Source: Methanothrix sp.
Lineage (GTDB): Archaea > Halobacteriota > Methanosarcinia > Methanotrichales > Methanotrichaceae
DNA: 64,000 nt
NCBI RefSeq assembly: GCF_016706325.1
Contig: NZ_JADJJX010000001.1
Coordinates: forward strand, 558,001-622,000
Direction of reading: 5' to 3'
Part shown: positions 41,895 to 52,117 of the stretch, one piece after another
Layout: each line of letters opens with the position of its first letter
How positions within the stretch are numbered: position 1 is the stretch's first letter
The notes under the pieces: model-generated
What the model was told of the DNA's origin: nothing
The model's input: the letters and a program-made list of their open reading frames with translations, nothing else
The model's database searches: none
Program-made: the position numbers and the translations under genes

Positions 41895-42085
41895 GGCTCC
41901 TCGCTGTTTTATGTGGGTGGCCAAGAATCCTAAGGTATGATCAGAGTTATCGCACAATTGCCGGGATAGCACAGTTGATGATGGGATCAATACCAATCAT
42001 CCTTAAAGCCTGACTCATTGCAGGCTTTGTATCATGGATTAAGAATCGATATCCTGAGGTTACCCACACGAAATAGCGAAGAGCC
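41895..42085. mobile_element. 191-bp MITE with ISL3-type terminal inverted repeats
   Basis: The left end GGCTCCTCGCTGTTTTATGT and the right end (reverse complement GGCTCTTCGCTATTTCGTGT) form ~25-bp imperfect inverted repeats. The same end (CCCACATGAAACAGCGAGGA) follows the ISL3-like transposase remnant at 51.7 kb. There is no coding capacity between the ends, so it would move only in trans. An 8-bp target duplication, expected for ISL3, is not evident. Confidence 0.65.
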
Positions 42086-43354
42086 AAAATTTTCTATGGT
42101 TTCGGCATACGCATCCTGGATGGATGGCACGCTCAATGTGCTGATGGCGGCTAAGGACTCCGGGCAGTGAGTTTCATCTTCCCATCCTCATCAGCGATCT
42201 TCGGAGATGAGCCGACTCTGCCCAAGGTCGCCCTTCCTGAAAGAAGCAAAAGCCTCTGCGTCTCCGTTAGTTGGCAATAGAAACTGACCACTGTAACCAC
42301 GAGACCACATAGGCGCAGAGGCACAGAGGAAAAAACGGAATTGAACTGCAAAGGGCACATAGACCGCAAAGGACGCGCATCAGCCTATTTTTTCAACATC
42401 CAATTCAATAAACCGATTTTATAGTATATCGATAAAATTATTCAATAGAGGGGTAAATAGATGAAGGCACTGGTTACTGGAGGAGCGGGATTTATCGGCT
42501 CCAATTTGGTGGAGGAGCTGGTTGATGACTATGAGGTCACAGTACTTGACAACCTGCATACCGGCAGCATCGATAATCTCCAATCGGTAAAGAAGGATGT
42601 GAATTTCATCAAGGGATCTTGCAACAACTGCCTGGATCTGGGGCTGCAGCCGGAGGTCATATTTCATCTAGGGATTCCCTCCTCCTCGCCCATGTACAAG
42701 AAGGATCCCTTTCTGGTGGGTGAGGCCATAAACGGCATGGTGGCCACAATGGAGCTGGCCCGGAGAAGCGAGGCCAAAAAAGTAGTATTCGCCTCCTCGT
42801 CCTCGGTTTACAACGGCGTTCCCACTCCGCACCGCGAAGATGCAACCATACAGGTCAAAGATTACTACACCGAGGCACGGCTGGCCATTGAGAGGGTGGC
42901 TGAGCTCTACTATCAGCTCTATGGGATAGATTATGTGGGGCTCAGATTCTTTTCAGTCTACGGCCCGCATGAAGAGGCCAAGGGGACTTATGCCAACATG
43001 GTCTCGCAGTTCCTCTGGGGCATGAAAGCCGGAGAGCGGCCGCTCATATTCGGCGACGGTAGCCAGACCCGTGACTTTACTTATGTGAAGAATATAGTGG
43101 ATGCTATGCTCCTAACCTCAAAGAAAGGTACTGGGATCTTCAATGCTGGCACAGGCAAGGCTTTTAGCTTCAATCATGTGGTGGACCTAATAAATTCCCG
43201 ATTGGAAACGGATCTAAAGCCAATTTACAGAGATAATCCCATTAAGAACTATGTGATGCATACGCTGGCGGATACTGTTAGGATGGAGATCCTAGGATTT
43301 GCTACCAGGTATTCGCTGGAGGAAGGACTGAAGGAGATTACAGGCTAAGGGATT
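42086..43354. repeat. 1.27-kb duplication, right copy
   Basis: Second copy of 39962-41230, starting directly at the MITE end. The first ~1 kb is almost identical; substitutions rise sharply in the last ~250 bp of the gene. Confidence 0.9.
42461..43348 (+). CDS. NAD-dependent epimerase/dehydratase, duplicate copy 2
   Basis: 295 residues, the same start context as copy 1. The first ~200 residues differ from copy 1 at one position (Thr for Ile in the GMVATMEL segment). The last ~90 residues differ at about 17 positions, with blocks such as SFNHVVDLINSRLETDLKPI and RMEILGFATRYSLEEG. The YTEAR active-site variant is retained. Both copies are intact and selection seems to keep them, so they may make related sugars. 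Followed by the flippase gene after a 225-bp gap. Confidence 0.85.
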   Translation: MKALVTGGAGFIGSNLVEELVDDYEVTVLDNLHTGSIDNLQSVKKDVNFIKGSCNNCLDLGLQPEVIFHLGIPSSSPMYKKDPFLVGEAINGMVATMELARRSEAKKVVFASSSSVYNGVPTPHREDATIQVKDYYTEARLAIERVAELYYQLYGIDYVGLRFFSVYGPHEEAKGTYANMVSQFLWGMKAGERPLIFGDGSQTRDFTYVKNIVDAMLLTSKKGTGIFNAGTGKAFSFNHVVDLINSRLETDLKPIYRDNPIKNYVMHTLADTVRMEILGFATRYSLEEGLKEITG

Positions 43355-43573
43355 TAAGAATATCCATATGCGCTAACTCAAGGATTTTTAGATATTATAT
43401 ATTCATATTTATCTTTATGCTTATAACCTATTTAAAGCCCGTTTTGTTGGAATTTCTCTTTGCTATTTAAATGCTCTCATTCGCGATCCCAAATGCTAAC
43501 TATAAAACTGGTCAGCTAAACACGTACAAATAGAGCAAAGATCATAAGTAAATCCTTTGCCTGAGGTTAAATT

Positions 43574-45121
43574 GTGCAGACCGAGGCTGAGATTAATCAA
43601 CGCTTTGCCGGGCAGCTCCCCCGCAACCTTGCGGCAAATATCACTTATTTTCTAGCAAGCATCATCATAGGTATACTTCTTGTGCCCTACTTTATCAATA
43701 CCCTCGGTATTGCTGCCTACGGAATCATACCGCTCGCGACTTCGATCACTAGCTATGTAGCGATTTCCGTCCAATCGCTTAACACCGCAGTCTCCCGGTT
43801 TCTCACCATCGACCTACAGCGGCAAGACTACGAAGAGGCGAATAAGACATTCAACACCGCTCTTTTCGGGCTTACCGTGGTCATCCTTCTGATAGTGCCG
43901 GTCATCCTCATGATCGCCTGCTTCGCTCCCTCTATCTTCCATGTTCCGAAAGGGATGGAGACCGATGCAGTCCTCCTCTTTCTCGGGGTCTCAGTCGGGT
44001 TTCTGATCCGGTCATGGAGCGGAAACTTCACTGTCCAGCTTTTTGCCTATAACCGCCTTGACCTCCAGAACCTTGTCAACTTAACAAACCTCATTATCCA
44101 GACCGGATTGATCCTTCTTCTCTTTACCATCCTTGATCCAGACCTCGCCCTGATCGGTGGAGCCTACCTAGTCGGAGCGTTGGTGGCATCAGGGATTGCG
44201 ATCTTTCTTGCCAAGCGGGTCTGCCCGCATCTAAGGATTTCAGTCAACTCCTTTGACCGCGGAAGGGTAATGGAAATCTGTGGGATGGGATGGTGGGTGG
44301 TCATAAATGATATCGGCGCCCTCCTCTTCCTTCAGATCGACCTTATCATTGTAAACCTCCTTTTCGGGGCGCCATCTGCCGGCGAATATGCGATCGTCCT
44401 ACAGTGGGTCATCCTCCTGCGGGCAATCGCCGGAATGCTCTCGGGCGTCTTGACACCGACAATCCTTTCCTGTTATGCCCGAAAACAGACCGGCACTCTT
44501 ATCCAAGTCACAAAGAGTGCTGTCAAACTGATGGGGCTTGCCATGGCTCTTCCGATCGGTTTTGTCTGCGGGCTTGCACCTGAACTCCTCACTCTCTGGG
44601 TGGGAGATGAGTTTGCCTTCCTTTGGCCGCTGATGATCCTCCTGACATTGCACCTCACGGTCAACTTCTCGGTGATGCCTCTCTTCTCGATTAACATCGC
44701 CCACAAATGCGTGCGGGTGCCGGGTATCGTGACATTCTTGATGGGAGTCGGGAACTTCTGCTTAGCAGTCATCCTTTCGCTCCAGACTGAAATGGGTTAC
44801 TATGGTGTTGCAGCTGCTGGGGCGATCGTCCTTACCTTAAAGAACGCCTTCTTCACTCCCTGGTACGCAACAAGAGTGCTTGGAGTAGGCGCACACACCT
44901 TCACCCAGTCGATGCTCCCCGGGATCACTGCTACCGGTCTAATCTGCATCTCGGCCGCAGCCCTTCGTGCAGTCCTCCCCTTTCCTGAAATGCCAGCCAT
45001 TGTCATTGCTACTATCACCCTGGTTTACCTTGTGGCGGTCTGGGTATTCGGTCTTAATGGATCTGAACGCAAGCTCTTCGGATCCTACCTGCCTCCAGCA
45101 GTCAGGAGGATCATCGTATGA
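43574..45121 (+). CDS. Wzx-like polysaccharide flippase (MOP superfamily)
   Basis: 515 residues, GTG start. About 12-14 hydrophobic segments, beginning NITYFLASIIIGILLVPYFI and GIAAYGIIPLATSITSYVAI, typical of RfbX/Wzx oligosaccharide-lipid flippases. The loop SVQSLNTAVSRFLTIDLQRQ resembles the family's early motif. It would move lipid-linked repeat units across the membrane for polymer or glycoprotein assembly. It overlaps the next gene by 4 nt (ATGA). Its C-ending codon choice looks unlike its A+T-rich neighbours, suggesting a separate origin. Confidence 0.87.
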   Translation: MQTEAEINQRFAGQLPRNLAANITYFLASIIIGILLVPYFINTLGIAAYGIIPLATSITSYVAISVQSLNTAVSRFLTIDLQRQDYEEANKTFNTALFGLTVVILLIVPVILMIACFAPSIFHVPKGMETDAVLLFLGVSVGFLIRSWSGNFTVQLFAYNRLDLQNLVNLTNLIIQTGLILLLFTILDPDLALIGGAYLVGALVASGIAIFLAKRVCPHLRISVNSFDRGRVMEICGMGWWVVINDIGALLFLQIDLIIVNLLFGAPSAGEYAIVLQWVILLRAIAGMLSGVLTPTILSCYARKQTGTLIQVTKSAVKLMGLAMALPIGFVCGLAPELLTLWVGDEFAFLWPLMILLTLHLTVNFSVMPLFSINIAHKCVRVPGIVTFLMGVGNFCLAVILSLQTEMGYYGVAAAGAIVLTLKNAFFTPWYATRVLGVGAHTFTQSMLPGITATGLICISAAALRAVLPFPEMPAIVIATITLVYLVAVWVFGLNGSERKLFGSYLPPAVRRIIV

Positions 45122-46473
45122 AATCAGTAATAGCGAACACGGTTAAACATAATCTCTGCATCGGCTGCGGCATCTGTGCAGCCTTCTGTCCACAGAGCAT
45201 CCTTGCGATGCAGTGGAACCGCTATGGAGAGTACAACCCAGTAGAGATCTCTCCATGCACCAAGGAGTGTGGTGCCTGCCTGACGGTCTGCCCCTTCACC
45301 GACTCAGGCGAAAATGAGGATACAATCGGAAACCGGCTCTATGGAGAAATCCCGGAGATCCAGCACCGCCCTGAGACCGGCTACTATCTCGCATCATATG
45401 TTGGATACTCCGAGAAGCATCGAAAGACCAGTGCCTCGGGTGGGATCGCTACCTGGCTTTTGGAAAAGATGCTTGCAGAGGACATCATCGACCATGTCAT
45501 CTGCGTTACTCCCACTGGTAATCCCGAGAAACTCTTCTCCTTCAGGATATTCAATACTCCCGAGGGCATTCGGACCGGGGCCGGTTCCGCTTATTACCCG
45601 GTAGAGATGTCGGGGGTAATCAAGCAGGTCATCGAGGTGCCAGGCAGGTATGCTATCACCGGCCTTCCATGTTTTCTCAAAGCCGTCAGGCTAGCTCAGC
45701 AGAGAAATGCAAAGCTAAAAGAAAGGATCGCAATCACCGTAGGCCTTGTCTGCGGGCAGATGAAGAGCAAGCATTTTACTGATTATATAGCGTCTGTTGT
45801 TGGAGCGCAAGGGAATGTTATTGGTGTACGATACAGAGGAAAGAGCTTGGATCACCCAGCGACCAATTTTCACTTTGCCTTCACAACTGATGACGGCGAA
45901 GTGAAGAAGATCTCTCGGAAAGAGGGGATCTCTGAGGCATGGACGAACCGATGGTTCACTCCGAATGCCTGCAACTATTGCGATGACATATTTGCAGAGT
46001 GCGCGGATGTAACTTGCATGGATGCATGGCTCCCAGAATATGCGAAAGATGGCAGGGGAACTAGTCTAATGCTTGTAAGGTCACCGCTAGTGGAAAAAGC
46101 TATTGCACGAGGGCAGGGAGCACAGCTCGAACCAATCTCGGTCAATCGTTTGGTGAGGAGTCAAGCAGGAGTTGTGGCGGTCAAACGGCAGCATCTACGG
46201 TACCGTATGTATCTCGATCAGGGAAGACGACAAAAGGTGCTAACGAGGATAAGGCCAGAAAAACCGAGAAATTTATTCTTGAGGAGGGAAATCGTTTTGA
46301 AGGATGAGATGCGCATAATTAGCAAGGATCTTTGGGCTGACAATATGACAGACACAAAGAGCTTCAGAAAAGCGATGCGCCCGGTTCTGACGCAGCTGGC
46401 AATACAAAATACTATTATGTTACCGGTCAGAGTCGCTCATCATCTTCTAATGACGATTAAGGCGACCTACTGA
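45118..46473 (+). CDS. F420 hydrogenase/dehydrogenase beta-subunit-like (FrhB family) in a glycan cluster
   Basis: 451 residues. Two 4Fe-4S motifs at the N-terminus, CIGCGICAAFCP and CTKECGACLTVCP, then the FrhB N-domain (SASGGIATWLLEKML) and C-domain (ITGLPCFLKAVRLAQ, GLVCGQMKS, ACNYCDDIFAECADVTCMDA). Homologues with this layout occur beside polysaccharide pyruvyl transferases and flippases, as here, and presumably reduce a sugar or cofactor using F420H2 or ferredoxin. The exact reaction is unknown. Translationally coupled to the flippase gene. Confidence 0.85.
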   Translation: MKSVIANTVKHNLCIGCGICAAFCPQSILAMQWNRYGEYNPVEISPCTKECGACLTVCPFTDSGENEDTIGNRLYGEIPEIQHRPETGYYLASYVGYSEKHRKTSASGGIATWLLEKMLAEDIIDHVICVTPTGNPEKLFSFRIFNTPEGIRTGAGSAYYPVEMSGVIKQVIEVPGRYAITGLPCFLKAVRLAQQRNAKLKERIAITVGLVCGQMKSKHFTDYIASVVGAQGNVIGVRYRGKSLDHPATNFHFAFTTDDGEVKKISRKEGISEAWTNRWFTPNACNYCDDIFAECADVTCMDAWLPEYAKDGRGTSLMLVRSPLVEKAIARGQGAQLEPISVNRLVRSQAGVVAVKRQHLRYRMYLDQGRRQKVLTRIRPEKPRNLFLRREIVLKDEMRIISKDLWADNMTDTKSFRKAMRPVLTQLAIQNTIMLPVRVAHHLLMTIKATY

Positions 46474-46541
46474 ATTAAGCATCGATAATAAATCCTTGAC
46501 ATATCGCTCATTTAATGATTAGAGGTATATTTATTTTTAAA

Positions 46542-46925
46542 TGAATACCCCACAGCTTGCTGCTGGGATGGTCAAGAAACCGACTTAAGGAAAGCGGCAT
46601 AATCGATACCAAATGGTTGAAGTATTTGTCGGCATTGCAACTATTTGCCTTTAAGAATTGTGCAAAATATAAAGGGCGTTATCGAAGGAGAGTTTTTTAA
46701 AAAGCTTTCAGAAGTAAAAAAGCAGCTTTGGGAAGAAGAATTTTAGAGCGATGAGGTTATGTCGGAACTGTAGACGATGGTGTTATAGCTGACACCATAT
46801 GGAATTATGCTGAAACACAAGGAACGCCTGAAGAAAAGAAATCCCATAAACAAATGAATTTGCTGGATTTCGAATGAAGGCAAACGACTCGAACATGCTT
46901 CGCAGCTTGCAGTGGGGTGTGCTGT
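46542..46925 (+). mobile_element. Decayed IS200/IS605-type element
   Basis: About 380 bp bounded by hairpin-like ends (CCCCACAGCTTGCTGCTGGG near 46549 and GCTTGCAGTGGGGTGTGCTG near 46906). Between them, broken frames give FFKKLSEVKKQLWEEEF and YVGTVDDGVIADTIWNY, matching the C-terminal part of the Y1 transposase TnpA. Stops and frameshifts make it inactive. Strand follows the TnpA remnant. Confidence 0.6.
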
Positions 46926-46992
46926 TTGACTTCAGAGGTAGAATTCCCTAGACCGTTGGAAGATATGGCCGGAAAAATTCTCAAGGAATTGG

Positions 46993-48249
46993 TTACCTTT
47001 CGTTTTGTTGATTGCTATGACTCGCCCGATTTGACTCAAGATTTTTCAGGAATTTTGAAAAATAATATCCATTCAATAGAGCCTTTTCTTTTACCCTCGG
47101 CATGGTTTCTTCTAAGTGTTCCTTTATTGCAGTTCTATTAGACCAAACCAAATCAGCAATTTCTATTAACCGGGTGTCATTCAATTGACTTATCTTGATG
47201 ATATACTGATCCATATCAAGCAAACCGCCTAAAATTCCATTCATTTTATGGCTGTAAGCAATTCCTACAGTAGGAATGCAAAGAGATGTTGCGGCAATTG
47301 TTGCGTGCATTCTTGAGCCAATAAAAATATCACATAGTTGAATGATTCCTTTCAGCTCGGCTGCAGAGTATTCATTCTTAATCTGAAAAATCCTCTGTGG
47401 ATTGTTTGCGTTTTTTATAATTTCACCAATAATTCTTCTATCATCACTGCCAGGAGTATACACATGTGGTATTAATAAAACATTAACATCCCAACTTTTA
47501 ATAAGATGATCGATAACAGATACCATTGACTGAGTATATGCCTCTTCAGACTCCGCAGGATCGCGATATCTACCGATCAATCCACTAGGATTTATGCCAA
47601 TAACCGGCCTCGATGTGATTATAATGCTTTCAGATCTCAATATTTCATCAATCCTTGAGCGTGGTGCAGGAGATAAAAGAAATGCTGGGTCAGCAGTAAC
47701 ATGTATCTTTTCTGGATCTATCCCTATTTTCAATAGATACTCTTTGGAAAGGTCTTCGCGGACCAATATCAGATTTACATTTTCGAAAACATAGCGGGCA
47801 GTTATACGGTTCAATAAATATCTATAGTATCCAAGACTCTCAGCAAATAAAACTACTGGTTTGTCAAGCCACAGAGCATATATAATATTTAAGAAACCAC
47901 TCAAAGTGAATTTTTCTCCACTCAAATAGTCTCCTCCGCTATTTATTACAACGTCAACATCATCGTAAATATGGATTCTTGATATGGTGGGCAAACTGGC
48001 TTTAAATCCGTATCGTCGCAAGATCTTAACGATAAAGCATTCTAGCAAATATAACCACGCGTTGGGATTCAGAATAGTCTCAGCAGGTAATGGAATGATA
48101 GTATTTTGCGAATTTATAGCATCTATCATCCCACCCATATTAATGAATTTGATGTCATCTTCAAATTGATTGATTACAAACTTGGTCGAAGAGACAAGTG
48201 CCTCATTACCCTTATTTTTAGGATCAAGATTTAAAATTAGAGCTTTCAT
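46993..48249 (-). CDS. Polysaccharide pyruvyl transferase family protein
   Basis: 418 residues from ATG 48249 (SD GGAG 9 nt upstream; the track-length start 8 codons earlier is less likely). Family marks: LNLDPKNKGNEALVSS at the start, DVVINSGGDYLSGEKFT, RPVIGINPSGLIGRY, LLIPHVYTPGSDDR, and the sugar-binding GSRMHATIAATSLCIPTVGI. It transfers pyruvyl (ketal) groups from PEP to sugars in CsaB-like proteins. On the opposite strand from the FrhB-like gene. A+T-rich. Confidence 0.85.
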   Translation of the reverse strand: MKALILNLDPKNKGNEALVSSTKFVINQFEDDIKFINMGGMIDAINSQNTIIPLPAETILNPNAWLYLLECFIVKILRRYGFKASLPTISRIHIYDDVDVVINSGGDYLSGEKFTLSGFLNIIYALWLDKPVVLFAESLGYYRYLLNRITARYVFENVNLILVREDLSKEYLLKIGIDPEKIHVTADPAFLLSPAPRSRIDEILRSESIIITSRPVIGINPSGLIGRYRDPAESEEAYTQSMVSVIDHLIKSWDVNVLLIPHVYTPGSDDRRIIGEIIKNANNPQRIFQIKNEYSAAELKGIIQLCDIFIGSRMHATIAATSLCIPTVGIAYSHKMNGILGGLLDMDQYIIKISQLNDTRLIEIADLVWSNRTAIKEHLEETMPRVKEKALLNGYYFSKFLKNLESNRASHSNQQNER

Positions 48250-48489
48250 AGCAATCTCCATAATGAAGTTCATCGGTCATCAGTTAATACATGGGGAGCG
48301 CGATGGGTCGCGAATTCTCCATCCTTTAGAGTGAGGATGAAGTGAACCCTCTCTCATTCTTTGTGCTCACCAAAATTGATTAAACATCACTTCTTTTAGG
48401 ATGAGTTTATACTTGACACCCTAGCCCAGGCGGTGCCACCCACCTGTGGATAGGATGTGATAAGCTTGAAATTGCGCAGTTTCAGCCGT

Positions 48490-48888
48490 GACTAAGGTCA
48501 AATCACCTCCACATCGTGTTGATGCTCAAGTATTGATACAAAATATTCTATGACAGGCGAGTTAAACAGGATTGTGAGTTGATCCTCAAAAATATTGACA
48601 TGTTACATAGAGCAAATATATAAAATTCATATAATAGAAATTGTGGCGGATCACGCTCACTTGCTCTTGGAATCCCACCTAAGTACTTCCTTAATAAAAA
48701 TCGTTCAATAAAAGCCTATGGTCAAGTGGCAAGTTCTTTCGATCTGTGGGAAATGTGACTGCGGATACAATCAAGCACTATATTGAGGGATCTCAGAGGA
48801 AACCGAAAGCGGAGATTCAATCGTGCGGGTCCAGGAGATTATGGCAACGAAGACTTGACGATTTCAAGATTCCACAAAACCGGGCGTG
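48490..48888 (+). pseudogene. IS200/IS605 TnpA transposase remnant
   Basis: Across three frames one can read YKIFYDRRVKQDCELILKNI, then YKIHIIEIVADHAHLLLE (the HUH motif His-Ala-His of Y1 transposases), SLIKIVQ, and LWSSGKFFRSVGNVTADTIK up to a stop at 48886-48888. An in-frame stop and at least two frameshifts inactivate it. IS605-like end motifs (CTCCATCCTT) flank it near 48325 and 48910. Confidence 0.7.
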
Positions 48889-49239
48889 AGGGCGTGCGGG
48901 CCGAAGCATACTCCATCCTTAGGGTAGGGCGGCCGCACGCAGTCTGATTTTATCAATTTTTCAAAATTTCAAATCACCATATTAGAGATAACGGATGTGT
49001 TTATCATAATCGATACCAATGAACCAATTAAGCAGCTTCTTGTGCAACCAATTCTCAATAGCAGATTTCGAACGAGGCTAATTATTATTATCGTTTCCCG
49101 ATGGGGTAGATTGTTTGCCACATGCTTGTCATAGGTGAAATCAGCATTAATCGAACTATTCAGAGGAGTAAACATATACTGAATAACATATAATAGTAGC
49201 ATACCAAGGACAGTAGGGCAGTAAATAGGTGGCAACGCA
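48889..49239. other. A+T-rich gap after the IS200 remnant
   Basis: Contains the element's right end (near 48905-48935) and then A+T-rich DNA leading to the large membrane-protein gene. A plausible promoter region; no gene or RNA recognised. Confidence 0.35.
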
Positions 49240-51000
49240 ATGAAAAATAAAATATGTGCATATACAGAAAATTCTCAATTAGTTTTAAAAATGATGAAAA
49301 TATTACGAAAAAAGCTTCTTTATTGTCTTTCTATTATCTCATGGGTACTTGTCGCAATTAGTGCTTTATATTTTAAGCTGTTTCCGACCCTTATTAATAC
49401 GATAGTTAGCGATATATCTGTAGTAATATTAATATTTGCTCTATTGTTATCAATTATCATTGGTTCTTTTATGATACAATATTTAGAAGAATTGATACTT
49501 TTTATGCCCCAATGTTTGTTGATCTGCTTTATTGCGAGGTGCATCCCATATCTTCGATTATCGTACCCAGTGCTTTGGGATCCGTATGCCTTTTTGGTCA
49601 CATTTCTAAATATACATGAATTCCGGACATTAGAACAAATATATAGTTATTGGTTCCCTCCATTAGAAAATCTAATTAATTGGCCTTTAATGATGATAAT
49701 GACCGAATTATTATCCCAAATTGGAGGCATTGATCACATGTGGTTATTTAATTACCAACAGCCCATTTTCGGGATGATTTTTTTCTTAGGAGTTTATTTG
49801 TTAGCATATTCAGTCTCTCAAAATTATGGAGTATCTCTTATATCTGGACTAATTTCGTCTCTAAGTTCACATGTAATCTTTTATCAGTCAGAATATCACC
49901 CTCAAGGATATGCTTTTATAATCCTTGTGTTCTTGCTCGTTGTGTTATCAAGGTCGTGGGAATTAAAGAACAAAATGGAATATAGAATACTTGCTATTAT
50001 ATTTATAATAGCATTTACCACATCTCATTATTTTTCTTCCTTATTTATATCATTTATCTTGATATCTCTTTCCTGCACACTTTTATTTATACTAATAGCT
50101 AATAGAAATCTCTCAAGCCCTCAATTAAATATATTTGGAGTGGAATGGACAAGCGAAATATTTTTTTCTAGCATTCTTCTGCTAATAATAGTTCTTAGCT
50201 ATCACTTTTATGTATTTTCTGGACATATTAATGATTACATTCATATAATTTTTTCTGCAAATCCGTATAATGCCCCCCTTGTCTCTGTTGAGGGTAGTGT
50301 TCCTTTTCCAACATATATAATACAAAATATTCGTTTTATTGTACTTATATTGGGATTTGGATCAATTTGTTATACAATGAAAACCAAAACGCATGAAGAG
50401 ATATTATTTTCGATAATATGCACACTTCTAATTGCACTTGGTATTATTGGAAATACGTTGATTTTCTTGGAGGTTGGTAGGATTGTGGCGTTTTATGAAA
50501 CGTTGATTGGGGTATTTGCAGCATTAACGCTATTCAGGCTGAGGGATATATGGCTAAAATCACTGAATAAAAGAACGACAATAACTGTATTATTATGCAT
50601 ATTTACAGCAGGAATAATAACATTAACATTCTTTGGAGGAAATTATATTCCTGCTTATTATTTTAAAAGTCTCGGCCAAAATGATTATTATTGGTGTGAA
50701 AATAATTTGCCGGATATGCAGAAATATGAGGCTGTTGGCAAGTGGATAGCTGGGTTTAGCCCCGCAAAACCTATAATTTTAATAGATACAACAAGATATT
50801 TTATTCATTCTGCCATTTTTTTCTGGGGAGAGACACCACTAGACAGAATTATCGTATTTGAGAGATATCCGTATGATCAAGATAATAATACCTTAATTAC
50901 TTTTAATATAAAGGGGAATAGAAAAGGAGACAAAGAGCGACAAATAGAGAAAACAAGTAGAGTATACTTCAATGGAGAAGCTGTAATACATTCAGTATAA
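49240..51000 (+). CDS. Large multi-spanning membrane protein, GT-C glycosyltransferase-like
   Basis: 586 residues with about 11-13 transmembrane helices through residue 460 and a soluble tail of about 120 residues. The first extracytoplasmic loop holds the acidic YPVLWDPYAFLVTFLNIHEF and YSYWFPPLENLINWPLMMIM, the arrangement of GT-C enzymes that use dolichyl-phosphate sugars. Loops HPQGYAFIILVFLLVVLSRS and FTTSHYFSSLFISFI also fit. No named family is certain. Strongly A+T-rich. It likely acts in N-glycan or exopolysaccharide assembly; a polymerase is the alternative. Confidence 0.65.
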   Translation: MKNKICAYTENSQLVLKMMKILRKKLLYCLSIISWVLVAISALYFKLFPTLINTIVSDISVVILIFALLLSIIIGSFMIQYLEELILFMPQCLLICFIARCIPYLRLSYPVLWDPYAFLVTFLNIHEFRTLEQIYSYWFPPLENLINWPLMMIMTELLSQIGGIDHMWLFNYQQPIFGMIFFLGVYLLAYSVSQNYGVSLISGLISSLSSHVIFYQSEYHPQGYAFIILVFLLVVLSRSWELKNKMEYRILAIIFIIAFTTSHYFSSLFISFILISLSCTLLFILIANRNLSSPQLNIFGVEWTSEIFFSSILLLIIVLSYHFYVFSGHINDYIHIIFSANPYNAPLVSVEGSVPFPTYIIQNIRFIVLILGFGSICYTMKTKTHEEILFSIICTLLIALGIIGNTLIFLEVGRIVAFYETLIGVFAALTLFRLRDIWLKSLNKRTTITVLLCIFTAGIITLTFFGGNYIPAYYFKSLGQNDYYWCENNLPDMQKYEAVGKWIAGFSPAKPIILIDTTRYFIHSAIFFWGETPLDRIIVFERYPYDQDNNTLITFNIKGNRKGDKERQIEKTSRVYFNGEAVIHSV

Positions 51001-51033
51001 CCAAATGATGTTTTTCCATTCTCCTCATGACGC

Positions 51034-51748
51034 TTGGTTTCTTGGCAACGTTCCTCGGAACTGTTCCATGTATGCGAAGGAAAAGATGCCTCAATGATCG
51101 AAACATTTAAAGATGATCTAGAGCTGTATAACGGATCTAGCGAAAATATTGAGAATTTCTGTTGCGATATATCACCTGCTTTTATATCTGGCATAGAAAA
51201 TAGTTTTCCTAATGCATCGATAACATTTGATAAATTTCATGTTATGAAATTGATGAATGAAGCCGTTGATAAAGTCGGGCGTGAAGAACAATCACATAAT
51301 ACTTTGCTGAAAAGAACAAGATATATCTGGCTTAAAAATCCCGAGAACCACACAACCAATCAAAATAGGATGTTAACGCCACTAAAACGTATCCGATTAA
51401 AAACGGTGAGAGCTTATAATATCAAATTAGCCCTTCGCGACTTTTGGAGCTATGAATCTCGGGAATCAGCCGAGGACTACCTCAAACGTTGGTATTTTTG
51501 GGCTACGCATAGCAGACTCGATCCTGTGATCGATTGCGCTAAAATGATAAAGAGTCACTGGAATGGTGTAACTAACTATATTAAAACTAAAATCGATAAT
51601 GGTATCCTGAAAGGAGCAAATAGTCTGATCCAGGTTGCAAAGGACAGTGCCAGAGGTTTCAGATTAACAAAAAATTTCATTACTACTATTTATCTTAGGA
51701 CCGGGAAACTCAAATTCAATTTACCCACATGAAACAGCGAGGAGTCTA
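51034..51748 (+). pseudogene. ISL3-family transposase, C-terminal remnant with right inverted repeat
   Basis: 232 codons remain open. FCCDISPAFISGIENSFPNA and ITFDKFHVMKLMNEAVDKV are the ISL3 DDE core, with SHWNGVTNYIKTKIDNGILK and ARGFRLTKNFITTIYLRTGK near the end. The ORF begins partway (equivalent of FVCEGKDASMIETF); the N-terminal ~150 residues and left end are missing, replaced by the membrane-protein gene. The right inverted repeat (CCCACATGAAACAGCGAGGA) overlaps and follows the stop and matches the MITE at 41.9-42.1 kb. Confidence 0.8.
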
Positions 51749-52117
51749 TCTTGGATTAACCCTTATTAGCTTACATCTATATAATGATAAGAGATTAGGC
51801 GTTTAATTGGCTTATTGAAGAATTCTTCTATTTCCGCGTCGAGTTTTTAAGATATCCTTGAGACTCTAGACGCTGATAGATTCTCAACTCCAAGGGTTGA
51901 GATTCCTTGAACACGGCATTGCTTTTCCCTTAAAGGAAATTTCCCGGAATTGAGGCTTCTTATGCCTTAGTTCTCATGCTCGTTTTTTTCAGAGATAATT
52001 CCTTATAGCCGTTCATGTGTGCTTTTCGGTGTTTAGTTCTCTGATACAGTTCTGCATCAGCCTGCGGTATCGCATCCAGTTGCTCGACCAGGTTCAGTTT
52101 CATAAAACTATAACCTA
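51733..52117. other. Gap between ISL3 remnant and glycosyltransferase gene
   Basis: About 385 bp. A 47-codon minus ORF (51960-52103; MKLNLVEQLDAIPQADAELY onward) is basic and may be a fragment of a transposase-like gene, but this is weak. Short inverted motifs such as CTCAACTCCAAGGGTTGAG occur near 51886. No gene called. Confidence 0.3.

Noticed and set aside
48969..49235. Minus ORF of 88 codons before the GT-C-like gene
   Set aside because: A+T-rich chance frame without a start signal, in the promoter region of the plus-strand gene.
51960..52103. 47-codon minus ORF called as a gene
   Set aside because: Basic, helix-like and close to an IS remnant, but no SD or family; mentioned only in the gap note.
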